Notes under the pieces: generated by a model
The model's input: the letters and a program-made list of their open reading frames with translations, nothing else
The model's database searches: none
Told to the model about the DNA's origin: nothing
In this document: positions 1 through 13,530 of the stretch, one piece after another
Numbering within the stretch: position 1 is the first letter of the stretch
How the letters are laid out: each line of letters starts with the position of its first letter
NCBI GenBank assembly: GCA_963691655.1
Contig: OY829331.1
Location: 62,001 to 126,000, forward strand
Direction: 5' to 3'
DNA from: Toxonevra muliebris
Lineage: Eukaryota; Arthropoda; Insecta; Diptera; Pallopteridae
DNA length: 64,000 nucleotides
Translations under genes and position numbers: made by a program

Positions 1-1574
1 TTTCTCAGCTTTTTCCACTGTATTGGCCATAATTCGGAAATGGCTACAACGCAGAAGCTGCGGTATATACCACCATATGGCTAGTAGACCTCGGCATAAT
101 TCCAGGTACTAAACTTAAAAACCGCTCTTTTTAAATTCTGGCAAAAGGAAGCTGTGCTGGAATTTTGGTAAATTTTCTCAGCTTTTTCCACTTTATTGGC
201 CATAATTCGGAAATGGCTACAACGCAGAAACTGCGGTATATACCACCACATGGCCAGCAGACCTCGGCATAATTTAAGGTACCAAACTTAAAAATCGCTC
301 TTTTTAAATTCTGGCAAAACGAAGCGGTGCTGGAATTTTGGTAAATTTTCTCAGCTTTTTCCACTGTATTGACCATAATTCGGAAATGGCTACAACGCAG
401 AAGCTGCGGTATATACCACCACATGGCCAGCAGACCTCGGCATAATTTAAGGTACCAAACTTAAAAATCGCTCTTTTTAAATTCTGGCAAAACGAAGCGG
501 TGCTGGAATTTTGGTCGATTTTCTAAGCTTTTTCCACTGTATTGACCATAATTCGGAAATGGCTACAACGCAGAAGCTGCGGTGTATACCACCACATGGC
601 CAGCAGACCTCGGCATAATTTAAGGTACCAAACTTAAAAATCGCTCTTTTTAAATTCTGGCAAAACGAAGCGGTGCTGGAATTTTGGTCAATTTTCTCAG
701 CTTTTTCCACTTTATTGGCCATAATTCGGAAATGGCTACAACGCAGAAGCTGCGGTATATACTACCACATAGCGAGTAGACCACGCCATGATTCCAGGTA
801 CCAAACTTAAAAATCGTTTTTTTTTTTAATTCTGGCAAAACGAAGCAGTGCTGGAATTTTGGTAAATTTTCTCAGCTTTTTCCACTGTATTGGCCATAAT
901 TCGGAAATGGCTACAACGCAGAAGCTGCGGTATATACCACCACATGGCCAGCAGACCTCGGCATAATTTAAGGTACCTAACTTAAAAATCGCTCTTTTTA
1001 AATTCTGGCAAAACGAAGCGGTGCTGGAATTTTGGTAAATTTTCTCAGCTTTTTCCACTGTATTGACCATAATTCGGAAATGGCTACAACGCAGAAGCTG
1101 CGGTATATACCACCACATGGCCAGTAGACCTCGGCATAATTTAAGGTACCTAACTTAAAAATCGCTCTTTTTAAAGTCTGGCAAAACGAGGCGGTACTGG
1201 AATTTTGGTCAATTTTCTCAGATTTTCCACTGTATTGGCCATAATTCGGAAATGGCTACAATGCAGAAGCTGCGGTATATACCACCACATGGCCAGCAGA
1301 CCTCGGCATAATTTAAGGTACCAAACTTAAAAATCGCTCTTTTTAAATTCTGGCAAAACGAAGCCGTGCTGGAATTTTGGTCAATTTTCTCAGATTTTCC
1401 ACTGTATTGGCCATAATTCGGAAATGGCTACAACGCAGAAGCTGCGGTATATACCACCACATGGCCAGTAGACCTCGGCATAATTCCAGGTACCAAACTT
1501 AAAAAGCGCTCTTTTTAAGTTCTGGCAAAACGAAGCGGTGCTGGAATTTTGGTCAATTTTCCACTGTATTTATG
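1..1574 (-). repeat. 173-bp satellite, reverse-oriented block
   Basis: About nine tandem units of a 173-bp satellite run on the minus strand and continue past the left edge of the window. Landmarks recur in each unit: a GGTACC (KpnI) site, the hairpin CGCAGCTTCTGCG (or its complement) and the palindrome GGTATATACC. The same unit fills 5137-22337 in the opposite orientation. The block ends abruptly inside a unit, just before the Tc1-like element at 1586. Open frames of 60-103 codons here are by-products of the repeat and are not genes. Confidence 0.95.
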
Positions 1575-1585
1575 AAATACATATA

Positions 1586-2888
1586 CACTGGCGGTCATAA
1601 AAACCGCACCACCCACTAATTTCTAGAAAATCGTTTGAAATAGGACCTAAACCTGATTTTGTTTTAGTGAATGTAATTTTTTTTATTTTCGGGAACAAAA
1701 TGAACAAATTTCCGAAAGAAACATCATACACACACACAAATTTTTTTAATTTTTAATTAAAACAAAAATATGGAAGAAATTTTACATTTTTAAGGATAGA
1801 TATTAATTAAAAGTATGTAAAAATAAAAATATTTGTTATTTTTTGAAGATACATACTAGGATTGATTTGTTTCATGTTAGAGTCACAAGCAAAAGTGTTT
1901 TGTTGGATGGTGCTCCTCTCTTAGCCTTTGTTATGGCTGTTATCTTGAATGGCATAGAAGATATTATTCGTTATTTTTTTAAATAGCAAACTGTTTTCAG
2001 AACTCCAACAAGGGTTTTTTTATTCTTTGGCATGTTTTGAGCAACTTTCCGTTTCATTATATGACAGAGGTGCTCTATCTCGAACCGCGCGAGCTACCTG
2101 ATCATTCCCGGCAGTAAATTGTAACATCATCGAAAGCATTTTGAATCTCCAAACAAATAAGGTATAGTAGGAAAAATCCATTCAAGCCATATGACTTTGT
2201 GGAAATTTGACTATTTTCGCTTCACGGTTATCCTTGTATTGCTTTATATCTGATGGGCATAAAAAATTTAGTTTAATTTGCCCGATCATATTACTTTTTC
2301 CGAGTCTGCCAGAGTTCAATTGCTGCGGTTTTGAGTCCATGTCAGGCGATTTGTTTCCATCCATTTCGTCAACAACGACTTTTTGGCTGATCGTCTCCCA
2401 TACAGACCGAACTTTTGTTTCTTTCTGCGTAAGGTTTTGACATTTATATTCACGTTGTAATAGCTCTTTCGCTCAGTCCTTATTGTGACTACACTTTTGA
2501 ATCGATAATTTATGGTTCTCTTTCAGGTTATGCCATTTTCTCTCGAATTTGTCTTCCATAGTCTTTTTGATCTTTTTGTCCTCTCAAGTGGGTACAAATT
2601 GCCTTTTTTCTAGATCAGCCCAACAGCAGTCGAATGCAAGAATCAGATTTCTTTAAGTATTTAACTTTATGACACTCTTGGATACCTAAGAAAGAAAATT
2701 TCGACGTTTTGGTGGCGCGACAATTGTTTATACTTTGCAGTTGTTTCGCCAAACAAGCGCAATAAAAAAAGGAACATCCCGCTTAAATACATTCTTAAAA
2801 CATAAACAAGGGAATCTCCTTTACAAAGGAAGGGAAATTTGGGATTGCAGCAGTATTGCAAGTGATGCGGTTGTTGTGACCGCCAGTC
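1586..2888 (-). mobile_element. Tc1-like DNA transposon relic (copy A)
   Basis: The left end begins CACTGGCGGTCATAAAAACC and the right end finishes with a diverged inverted copy (GACCGCCAGTC). Both ends are flanked by TA (1584-1585 and 2889-2890). The length, 1303 bp, is typical for Tc1/mariner elements. A decayed reading frame on the minus strand (2182-2364) contains DNREAKIVK, which resembles the region around the second catalytic Asp of Tc1 transposases; this protein match is tentative. Frameshifts and stops are abundant, so the element is dead. Part of its interior (about 2180-2310) matches the inverted copy at 4340-4556. Confidence 0.7.
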
Positions 2889-2985
2889 TAAAATATGAAA
2901 ACTTCCAACATTTTAACTAAATATATTCAACTCAAATATTTCAACATTTTACCTAAATATAATCATCTTCTATATCTATCTATAC

Positions 2986-3969
2986 CAGTGATTCTCAAGT
3001 GGTGGGGCGCCTCCAGATTTGAAGGGAAGCGCGAACGATTGTCAAAAAAGAAATATTTGCGTACTCTGTAATGCTATAGTATTTAATCAAATAATTTCTC
3101 CTTTCATATTATGTGTAAAAAGCTACATTATGCACATTGAAATATCATTTTCAAAAACCTAAACTTCAAATACTTTTTAGAACCAAAATCCCATTTTTTT
3201 TAACTCTTTGTAAATTTTTGTGACAAAATATTAATACTACTATTTATAAAAAATTAAATGGTGAAGTTTTTAACATTAAACGAATGTACTTAAAATACGC
3301 ATTTATACTCTCATGAAAGGATCTGTCTGGGAGGCCTGTCGAGAGAAAATTAGAAAGCCTCGTTGCTAGTTTATGACGTGCTTCATGAAGCCAACATGTC
3401 AAATCCTTAACGAGGCATGCGTGCCTGGCACTGGCTAGGCATTAACACGTAATTTCATGTTTTGATTATAAAAATTTATTTAAAAATACAATTACGCACC
3501 CAAAATTATTTTATGAAGAAAAATATTCGTATTTAAAAGTGTTTTTATTCTAAAAAAAAACGTCATTCTTATCTCTTTCCTTTTCTTCAATCTTTTTTTA
3601 GCCTTTGGTGGGTTTCTTGGCTGGTTTCAGTTAGATAATGTATGATGTGCTCGATTTATTATAATAATTATTTGGTTAGCTGGTGATTTTCCAACTAAAA
3701 CCTCACTAAAATTTCACCATTGTAGTTTTTCTCACAAAGATCAATTTAAATACTAGATAAGTTTACTAGCCTAGCTTATCTTCAACGCATTAACCAGGGC
3801 GAATTCCAAACTAGGCAAAAACTTAATATTTTTCCAGGTAGGTATGATTTAATTAAAAAAAATAATAAGCCAGCATAAAAAATGTTGTGGGAAAATCAAA
3901 GTAGGGGAGGCGTGGGCTTACCATGAATTCGGAAAGGGGGCGTAGGATGAAAACAGTTGAGAACCACTG
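2986..3969. mobile_element. hAT-like element, non-autonomous
   Basis: The ends are inverted repeats, CAGTGATTCTCAA on the left and TTGAGAACCACTG on the right, a terminal sequence typical of hAT transposons. A 12-bp direct repeat, ATCTATCTATAC, flanks both ends (2974-2985 and 3970-3981). hAT elements make 8-bp duplications, so the longer match probably reflects insertion into a short ATCT repeat. No long reading frame is present in the 984 bp. It lies between the two Tc1-like relics. Confidence 0.7.
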
Positions 3970-4339
3970 ATCTATCTATACTATTAATAATTTGGTAAAG
4001 TTTGGATGTATTATTGGGGTAATCTCATGAACTACCGGCCGAATTTAAAAATTTTTGCAGTATGGTGATGGTGGGGTTCGCCGTTTGAACATAGGCTATA
4101 TTTTATTTCAATAAAACAAGTGGGTGTGGCACCTCCCATACAAAATAAATGCTTGAAGTGGCATAACTATAAGAGATGCATTAAAATAATGTATGAAAGG
4201 ATTGTAGATCTCATTGTTTGCCACATAAAAGTTACCTGCGGCATATCTCGCATTTGTTTTTGCACAAACACAAAATAGAACAGAATGCGTGAGAGTTTGA
4301 GAGCTTTCTGTTTTATATTCTTTTTCATTTGCATGAATG

Positions 4340-4556
4340 TAACTACACATTACTAATTCTGCTAGAATCGAGAAAAAATTATATGATCTGGCAAATTAAA
4401 CTCAATTTTTTGTGTGCATTTAATCTTCGGTACGTGCGTCGCTCAGATATAGAGTAATACAAGGATAACTGTGTAGCGAAAATAGTAAAATTCCCACAAA
4501 GTCATATGGCGTTATTTTTCGTTATTTTATTGGTGCGGTTTTTATGACCGCCAGTG
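4340..4556 (+). mobile_element. Tc1-like relic, inverted partial copy (copy B)
   Basis: Read on the minus strand from 4556, this begins with the same terminal sequence as copy A and then matches copy A around 2180-2310, so most of the element between end and interior is deleted. The flanking bases on its right (TATATGTATTTCATAAA) are the exact reverse complement of those left of copy A. The stretch 3970-4339 between the hAT element and this relic holds nothing recognisable. Confidence 0.6.
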
Positions 4557-5136
4557 TATATGTATTTCATAAACTTATAAATAAATTATCCTCCTTGTAC
4601 ATTTTTTACATTCATAACAACAAATCTTCTTACTATGGTATTTGACAAATGCTTTTATTTCATTTCTGTTACAAAATGTAGAATCACAACGAGGTGCAAA
4701 GTAAACACGATTAAAAATGTTAAATTTGAAACTCTGTAATGGCTTATTTTCGTCAACTATCAGGAAAACAACAAAAACACGCATATTCTTCATATTCTTT
4801 GTTATTGTTTTTGTTACAATCAGATTTTAACAGGAGGTGCAATGTTAATTCTTTTGTACATGTTAAATTTCATATACGCTGCTACAATAATATGTAAACA
4901 TAAATGTCATTAGTTTCGATTCAAATCTTATGCACAACAAGGAATAGATAATATGTAAGTAAAAATTCCCATGACGTCATAGCCAGATGTTAGCTTCGCG
5001 TATGAGTCATTGGCCTTGTTTTCTTCTTTTTTTTTTTTTAAAAATAACATGTTATGAATTGGTTCTTGAGCCCTTTTGCCAAATTTTAAACAATTGAACA
5101 CCAGTACAAAATAATTAAAATTTTCCGATACAGTAG
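4557..5136. other. Unassigned spacer before the satellite
   Basis: Single-copy-looking AT-rich sequence with no recognisable gene. It includes one TGACGTCA palindrome (CRE-type) near 4973, whose significance is unknown. A 72-codon open frame on the minus strand resembles nothing known to me. Confidence 0.5.
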
Positions 5137-5937
5137 ATAGAGCTGAGAAAATTTACCAAAATTTCAGCTCCGCTTCGTTTTGCCAGAATTAAAAAAGAGC
5201 GATTTTTAAGTTTGGTACCTGGAATCATGGCGAGTTTTACTGGCTATGTGGTGGTATATACCGCAGCTTCTGCGTTGTAGCCATTTCCGAATTATTGCCA
5301 ATACAGTGGAAAAATCTGAGAAAATTGACCAAAATTCCAGCACCGCTTCGTTTTGCCAGAATTTAAAAAGAGCGATTTTTAAGTTAGGTACCTTAAATTA
5401 TACCAAGGTCTGCTGGCCATGTGGTGGTATACACCGCAGCTTCTGCGTTGTAGCCATTTCCGAATTATTGCCAATAAAGTGGAAAAATCTGAGAAAATTG
5501 ACCAAAATTCCAGCACCGCTTCGTTTTGCCAGAATTTAAAAAGAGCGATTTTTAAGTTAGGTACCTTAAATTATACCGAGGTTTGCTGGCCATGTGGTGG
5601 TATATACCGCAGCTTCTGCGTTGTAGCCATTTCCGAATTATGGCCAATACAGTGGAAAAATCTGAGAAAATTGACCAAAATTCCAGCACCGCTTCGTTTT
5701 GCCAGAATTTAAAAAGAGCGATTTTTAAGTTAGGTACCTTAAATTATACCAAGGTCTGCTGGCCATGTGGTGGTATACACCGCAACTTCTGCGTTGTAGC
5801 CATTTCCGAATTATTGCCAATACAGTGGAAAAATCTGAGAAAATTGACCAAAATTCCAGCACCGCTTCGTTTTGCCAGAATTTAAAAAGAGCGATTTTTA
5901 AGTTTGGTACCTGGAATCATGGCGAGGTCTGCTGGCT

Positions 5938-8009
5938 ATGTGGTGGTATACACCGCAGCTTCTGCGTTGTAGCCATTTCCGCATTATTGCCAATACAGTG
6001 GAAAAATCTAAGAAAATTGACCAAAATTCCAGCACCGCTTCGTTTTGCCAGAATTTAAAAAGAGCGATTTTTAAGTTTGGTACCTGGAATCATGGCGAGG
6101 TCTGCTGGCTATGTGGTGGTATATACCGCAACTTCTGCGTTGTAGCCATTTTCGAATTATTGCCAATACAGTGGAAAAATCTGAGAAAATTGACCAAAAT
6201 TCCAGCACCGCTTCGTTTTGCCAGAATTTAAAAAGAGCGATTTTTAAGTTAGGTACCTTTAATTATACCGAGGTCTGCTGGCCATGTGGTGGTATATACC
6301 GCAGCTTCTGCGTTGTAGCCATTTCCGAATTATGGCCAATACAGTGGAAAAAGCTGAGAAAACTGATAAAAATTCCAGCTCCGATTCGTTTTCCCAGAAT
6401 TTAAAAACTGCGATTTTTAAGTTAGGTACCTTAAATTATGCCGAGGTCTGCTGGCCATGTGGTGGTATATACCGCAGCTTCTGCGTTGTAGCCATTTCCG
6501 TATTATGGTCAATACAGTGGAAAAAGCTGAGAAAATCGACCAAAGTTCCAGCACCGCTTCGTTTTGCCAGAATTTAAAAAGAGCGATTTTTAAGTTTGGT
6601 ACCTTCAATTATGCCGAGGTCTGCTGGCCATGTGGTGGTATATACCGCAGCTTCTGCGTTGTAGCCATTTCCGAATTATGGTCAATACAGTGGAAAATCT
6701 GAGAAAATTGACCAAAATTCCAGCACCGCTTCGTTTTGCCAGAATTTAAAAAGAGCGATTTTTAAGTTAGGTACCTTAAATTATGCCGAGGTCTACTGGC
6801 CATGTGGTGGTATATACCGCAGCTTCTGCGTTGTAGCCATTTCTGAATTATGGCCAATACAGTGGAAAATCTGAGAAAATTGACCAAAATTCCAGCACCG
6901 CTTCGTTTTGCCAGAATTTAAAAAGAGCGATTTTTAAGTTAGGTACCTTAAATTATGCCGAGGTCTGCTGGCCATGTGGTGGTATATACCGCAACTTCTG
7001 CGTTGTAGCCATTTTCGAATTATTGCCAATACAGTGGAAAAATCTGAGAAAATTGACCAAAATTCCAGCACCGCTTCGTTTTGCCAGAATTTAAAAAGAG
7101 CGATTTTTAAGTTTGGTACCTGGAATCATGGCGAGGTCTGCTGGCTATGTGGTGGTATATACCGCAACTTCTGCGTTGTAGCCATTTTCGAATTATTGCC
7201 AATACAGTGGAAAAATCTGAGAAAATTGACCAAAATTCCAGCACCGCTTCGTTTTGCCAGAATTTAAAAAGAGCGATTTTTAAGTTAGGTACCTTTAATT
7301 ATACCGAGGTCTGCTGGCCATGTGGTGGTATATACCGCAGCTTCTGCGTTGTAGCCATTTCCGAATTATGGCCAATACAGTGGAAAAAGCTGAGAAAACT
7401 GATAAAAATTCCAGCTCCGATTCGTTTTCCCAGAATTTAAAAACTGCGATTTTTAAGTTAGGTACCTTAAATTATGCCGAGGTCTGCTGGCCATGTGGTG
7501 GTATATACCGCAGCTTCTGCGTTGTAGCCATTTCCGTATTATGGTCAATACAGTGGAAAAAGCTGAGAAAATCGACCAAAGTTCCAGCACCGCTTCGTTT
7601 TGCCAGAATTTAAAAAGAGCGATTTTTAAGTTTGGTACCTTCAATTATGCCGAGGTCTGCTGGCCATGTGGTGGTATATACCGCAGCTTCTGCGTTGTAG
7701 CCATTTCCGAATTATGGTCAATACAGTGGAAAATCTGAGAAAATTGACCAAAATTCCAGCACCGCTTCGTTTTGCCAGAATTTAAAAAGAGCGATTTTTA
7801 AGTTAGGTACCTTAAATTATGCCGAGGTCTACTGGCCATGTGGTGGTATATACCGCAGCTTCTGCGTTGTAGCCATTTCCGAATTATGGTCAATACAGTG
7901 GAAAAAGCTGAGAAAATCGACCAAAATTCCAGCACCGCTTCGTTTTGCCAGACTTTAAAAACTGCGATTTTTAAGTTAGGTACCTTATATGCCGAGGTCT
8001 ACTGGCCAT
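5938..8009 (+). repeat. 1036-bp duplicated satellite block (two copies)
   Basis: The series of variant units starting at 6111, 6284 and 6457 is repeated, with the same substitutions, at 7147, 7320 and 7493, an offset of 1036 bp or six units. The match includes private changes such as CCGATTCGTTTTCCCAG. This is a tandem segmental duplication inside the satellite. Confidence 0.85.
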
Positions 8010-10160
8010 GTGGTGGTATATACCGCAGCTTCTGCGTTGTAGCCATTTCCGAATTATGGTCAATACAGTGGAAAAAGCTGAGAAAATCGACCAAAATTCC
8101 AGCACCGCTTCGTTTTGCCAGACTTTAAAAAGAGCGATTTTTAAGTTAGGTACCTTATATGCCGAGGTCTACTGGCCATGTGGTGGTATATACCGCAGCT
8201 TCTGCGTTGTAGCCATTTCTGAATTATGGCCAATACAGTGGAAAATCTGAGAAAATTTCTCCAGAATTTAAAAAGAGCGATTTTTAAGTTAGGTACCTTA
8301 AATTATGCCGAGGTCTGCTGGCCATGTGGTGGTATATACCGCAGCTTCTGCGTTGTAGCCATTTCTGAATTATGGCCAATACAGTGGAAAAAGCTGAGAA
8401 AATTTACTAAAATTCCAGCACCGCTTCGTTTTGCCAGAATTTAAAAAGAGCGATTTTTAAGTTAGGTACCTTAAATTATGCCGAGGTCTACTGGCCATGT
8501 GGTGGTATATACCGCAGCTTCTGCATTGTAGCCATTTCCGAATTATGGCCAATACAGTGGAAAATCTGAGAAAATTGACCAAAATTCCAGCACCGCTTCG
8601 TTTTGCCAGACTTTAAAAAGAGCGATTTTTAAGTTAGGTACCTTATATGCCGAGGTCTACTGGCCATGTGGTGGTATATACCGCAGCTTCTGCGTTGTAG
8701 CCATTTCTGAATTATGGCCAATACAGTGGAAAATCTGAGAAAATTTCTCCAGAATTTAAAAAGAGCGATTTTTAAGTTAGGTACCTTAAATTATGCCGAG
8801 GTCTGCTGGCCATGTGGTGGTATATACCGCAGCTTCTGCGTTGTAGCCATTTCCGAATTATGGTCAATACAGTGGAAAATCTGAGAAAATTGACCAAAAT
8901 TCCAGCACCGCTTCGTTTTGCCAGAATTTAAAAAGAGCGATTTTTAAGTTAGGTACCTTAAATTATGCCGAGGTCTACTGGCCATGTGGTGGTATATACC
9001 GCAGCTTCTGCGTTGTAGCCATTTCCGAATTATGGTCAATACAGTGGAAAAAGCTGAGAAAATCGACCAAAATTCCAGCACCGCTTCGTTTTGCCAGACT
9101 TTAAAAACTGCGATTTTTAAGTTAGGTACCTTATATGCCGAGGTCTACTGGCCATGTGGTGGTATATACCGCAGCTTCTGCGTTGTAGCCATTTCCGAAT
9201 TATGGTCAATACAGTGGAAAAAGCTGAGAAAATCGACCAAAATTCCAGCACCGCTTCGTTTTGCCAGACTTTAAAAAGAGCGATTTTTAAGTTAGGTACC
9301 TTATATGCCGAGGTCTACTGGCCATGTGGTGGTATATACCGCAGCTTCTGCGTTGTAGCCATTTCTGAATTATGGCCAATACAGTGGAAAATCTGAGAAA
9401 ATTTCTCCAGAATTTAAAAAGAGCGATTTTTAAGTTAGGTACCTTAAATTATGCCGAGGTCTGCTGGCCATGTGGTGGTATATACCGCAGCTTCTGCGTT
9501 GTAGCCATTTCTGAATTATGGCCAATACAGTGGAAAAAGCTGAGAAAATTTACTAAAATTCCAGCACCGCTTCGTTTTGCCAGAATTTAAAAAGAGCGAT
9601 TTTTAAGTTAGGTACCTTAAATTATGCCGAGGTCTACTGGCCATGTGGTGGTATATACCGCAGCTTCTGCATTGTAGCCATTTCCGAATTATGGCCAATA
9701 CAGTGGAAAATCTGAGAAAATTGACCAAAATTCCAGCACCGCTTCGTTTTGCCAGACTTTAAAAAGAGCGATTTTTAAGTTAGGTACCTTATATGCCGAG
9801 GTCTACTGGCCATGTGGTGGTATATACCGCAGCTTCTGCGTTGTAGCCATTTCTGAATTATGGCCAATACAGTGGAAAATCTGAGAAAATTTCTCCAGAA
9901 TTTAAAAAGAGCGATTTTTAAGTTAGGTACCTTAAATTATGCCGAGGTCTGCTGGCCATGTGGTGGTATATACCGCAGCTTCTGCGTTGTAGCCATTTCT
10001 GAATTATGGCCAATACAGTGGAAAAAGCTGAGAAAATTTACTAAAATTCCAGCACCGCTTCGTTTTGCCAGAATTTAAAAAGAGCGATTTTTAAGTTAGG
10101 TACCTTAAATTATGCCGAGGTCTACTGGCCATATGGTAGTATATACCGCAGTTTCTGCGT
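7838..10160 (+). repeat. 1146-bp and 488-bp duplicated satellite blocks
   Basis: Units at 7838, 8008 and 8226 recur at 8984, 9154 and 9372 (offset 1146). The unit with the 26-bp deletion at 9372 recurs at 9860 (offset 488). The order of deletion-bearing and 170-bp units is preserved within each copy. Confidence 0.8.
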
Positions 10161-13100
10161 TGTAGCCATTTCCGAATTATGGCCAATACAGTGGAAAAAG
10201 CTGAGAAAATTGACCAAAATTCCAGCACCGCTTCGTTTTTCCAGAATTTAAAAAGAGCGATTTTTCAGTTAGGTACCTTAAATTATGCCGAGGTCTGCTG
10301 GCCATGTGGTGGTATATACCGCAGCTTCTGCGTTGTAGCCATTTCCGAATTATGGCCAATACAGTGGAAAAAGCTGAGAAAATTGACTAAAATTCCAGCA
10401 CCGCTTCGTTTTGCCAGAATTTAAAAAGAGCGATTTTTAAGATAGGTACCTTAAATTATGCCGAGGTCTACTGGCCATGTGGTGGTATATACCGGAGCTT
10501 CTGCGTTGTAGCCATTTCCGAATTATGGTCAATACAGTGGAAAAATCTGAGAAAATTGACCAAAATTCCAGCACCGCTTCGTTTTGCCAGAATTTAAAAA
10601 GAGCGATTTTTAGGTTAGGTACCTTAAATTATGCCGAGGTCTGCTGGCCATGTGGTGGTATATACCGCAGCTTCTGCGTTGTAGCCATTTCTGAATTATG
10701 GCCAATACAATGGAAAAAGCTGAGAAAATTTACTAAAATTCCAGCACCGCTTCGTTTTGCCAGAATTTAAAAAGAGCGATTTTTAAGTTAGGTACCTTAA
10801 ATTATGCCGAGGTCTACTGGCCATGTAGTGGTATATACCGCAGCTTCTGCATTGTAGCCATTTCCGAATTATGGCCAATACAGTGGAAAATCTGAGAAAA
10901 TTGACCAAAATTCCAGCACCGCTTCGTTTTGCCAGACTTTAAAAAGAGCGATTTTTAAGTTAGGTACCTTAAATTATGCCGAGGTCTACTGGCCATGTGG
11001 TGGTATATACCGCAGCTTCTGCGTTGTAGCCATTTCTGAATTATGGCCAATACAGTGGAAAATCTGAGAAAATTGACCAAAATTCCAGCACCGCTTCGTT
11101 TTGCCAGAATTTAAAAAGAGCGATTTTTAAGTTTGGTACCTTCAATTATGCCGAGGTCTGCTGGCCATGTGGTGGTATATACCGCAGCTTCTGCGTTGTA
11201 GCCATTTCCGAATTATGGTCAATACAGTGGAAAATCTGAGAAAATTGACCAAAATTCCAGCACCGCTTCGTTTTGCCAGAATTTAAAAAGAGCGATTTTT
11301 AAGTTAGGTACCTTAAATTATGCCGAGGTCTACTGGCCATGTGGTGGTATATACCGCAGCTTCTGCGTTGTAGCCATTTCTGAATTATGGCCAATACAGT
11401 GGAAAATCTGAGAAAATTGACCAAAATTCCAGCACCGCTTCGTTTTGCCAGAATTTAAAAAGAGCGATTTTTAAGTTAGGTACCTTAAATTATGCCGAGG
11501 TCTGCTGGCCATGTGGTGGTATATACCGCAGCTTCTGCATTGTAGCCATTTCCGAATTATGGCCAATACAGTGGAAAATCTGAGAAAATTGACCAAAATT
11601 CCAGTACCGCCTCGTTTTGCCAGACTTTAAAAAGAGCGATCTTTAAGTTAGGTACCTTAAATTATGCCGAGCTCTACTGGCCATGTGGTGGTATATACCG
11701 CAGCTTCTGCGTTGTAGCCATTTCCGAATTATGGTCAATACAGTGGAAAAAGCTGAGAAAATCGACCAAAATTCCAGCACCGCTTCGTTTTGCCAGACTT
11801 TAAAAAGAGCGATTTTTAAGTTAGGTACCTTATATGCCGAGGTCTACTGGCCATGTGGTGGTATATACCGCAGCTTCTGCGTTGTAGCCATTTCCGAATT
11901 ATGGTCAATACAGTGGAAAAAGCTGAGAAAATCGACCAAAATTCCAGCACCGCTTCGTTTTGCCAGACTTTAAAAAGAGCGATTTTTAAGTTAGGTACCT
12001 TATATGCCGAGGTCTACTGGCCATGTGGTGGTATATACCGCAGCTTCTGCGTTGTAGCCATTTCTGAATTATGGCCAATACAGTGGAAAATCTGAGAAAA
12101 TTTCTCCAGAATTTAAAAAGAGCGATTTTTAAGTTAGGTACCTTAAATTATGCCGAGGTCTGCTGGCCATGTGGTGGTATATACCGCAGCTTCTGCGTTG
12201 TAGCCATTTCTGAATTATGGCCAATACAGTGGAAAAAGCTGAGAAAATTTACTAAAATTCCAGCACCGCTTCGTTTTGCCAGAATTTAAAAAGAGCGATT
12301 TTTAAGTTAGGTACCTTAAATTATGCCGAGGTCTACTGGCCATGTGGTGGTATATACCGCAGCTTCTGCATTGTAGCCATTTCCGAATTATGGCCAATAC
12401 AGTGGAAAATCTGAGAAAATTGACCAAAATTCCAGCACCGCTTCATTTTGCCAGACTTTAAAAAGAGCGATTTTTAAGTTAGGTACCTTATATGCCGAGG
12501 TCTACTGGCCATGTGGTGGTATATACCGCAGCTTCTGCGTTGTAGCCATTTCTGAATTATGGCCAATACAGTGGAAAATCTGAGAAAATTTCTCCAGAAT
12601 TTAAAAAGAGCGATTTTTAAGTTAGGTACCTTAAATTATGCCGAGGTCTGCTGGCCATGTGGTGGTATATACCGCAGCTTCTGCGTTGTAGCCATTTCTG
12701 AATTATGGCCAATACAGTGGAAAAAGCTGAGAAAATTTACTAAAATTCCAGCACCGCTTCGTTTTGCCAGAATTTAAAAAGAGCGATTTTTAAGTTAGGT
12801 ACCTTAAATTATGCCGAGGTCTACTGGCCATATGGTAGTATATACCGCAGTTTCTGCGTTGTAGCCATTTCCGAATTATGGCCAATACAGTGGAAAAAGC
12901 TGAGAAAATTGACCAAAATTCCAGCACCGCTTCGTTTTTCCAGAATTTAAAAAGAGCGATTTTTCAGTTAGGTACCTTAAATTATGCCGAGGTCTGCTGG
13001 CCATGTGGTGGTATATACCGCAGCTTCTGCGTTGTAGCCATTTCCGAATTATGGCCAATACAGTGGAAAAAGCTGAGAAAATTGACTAAAATTCCAGCAC

Positions 13101-13530
13101 CGCTTCGTTTTGCCAGAATTTAAAAAGAGCGATTTTTAAGATAGGTACCTTAAATTATGCCGAGGTCTACTGGCCATGTGGTGGTATATACCGGAGCTTC
13201 TGCGTTGTAGCCATTTCCGAATTATGGTCAATACAGTGGAAAAATCTGAGAAAATTGACCAAAATTCCAGCACCGCTTCGTTTTGCCAGAATTTAAAAAG
13301 AGCGATTTTTAGGTTAGGTACCTTAAATTATGCCGAGGTCTGCTGGCCATGTGGTGGTATATACCGCAGCTTCTGCGTTGTAGCCATTTCTGAATTATGG
13401 CCAATACAGTGGAAAAAGCTGAGAAAATTTACTAAAATTCCAGCACCGCTTCGTTTTGCCAGAATTTAAAAAGAGCGATTTTTAAGTTAGGTACCTTAAA
13501 TTATGCCGAGGTCTACTGGCCATGTAGTGG
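8984..13530 (+). repeat. 2699-bp duplicated satellite block (two copies)
   Basis: Units at 8984, 9154, 9372, 9860, 10179 and 10477 recur at 11683, 11853, 12071, 12559, 12878 and 13176, all offset by 2699 bp. Private variants are shared, such as TTTTTCCAGAATTT near 10238 and 12937. Confidence 0.85.
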
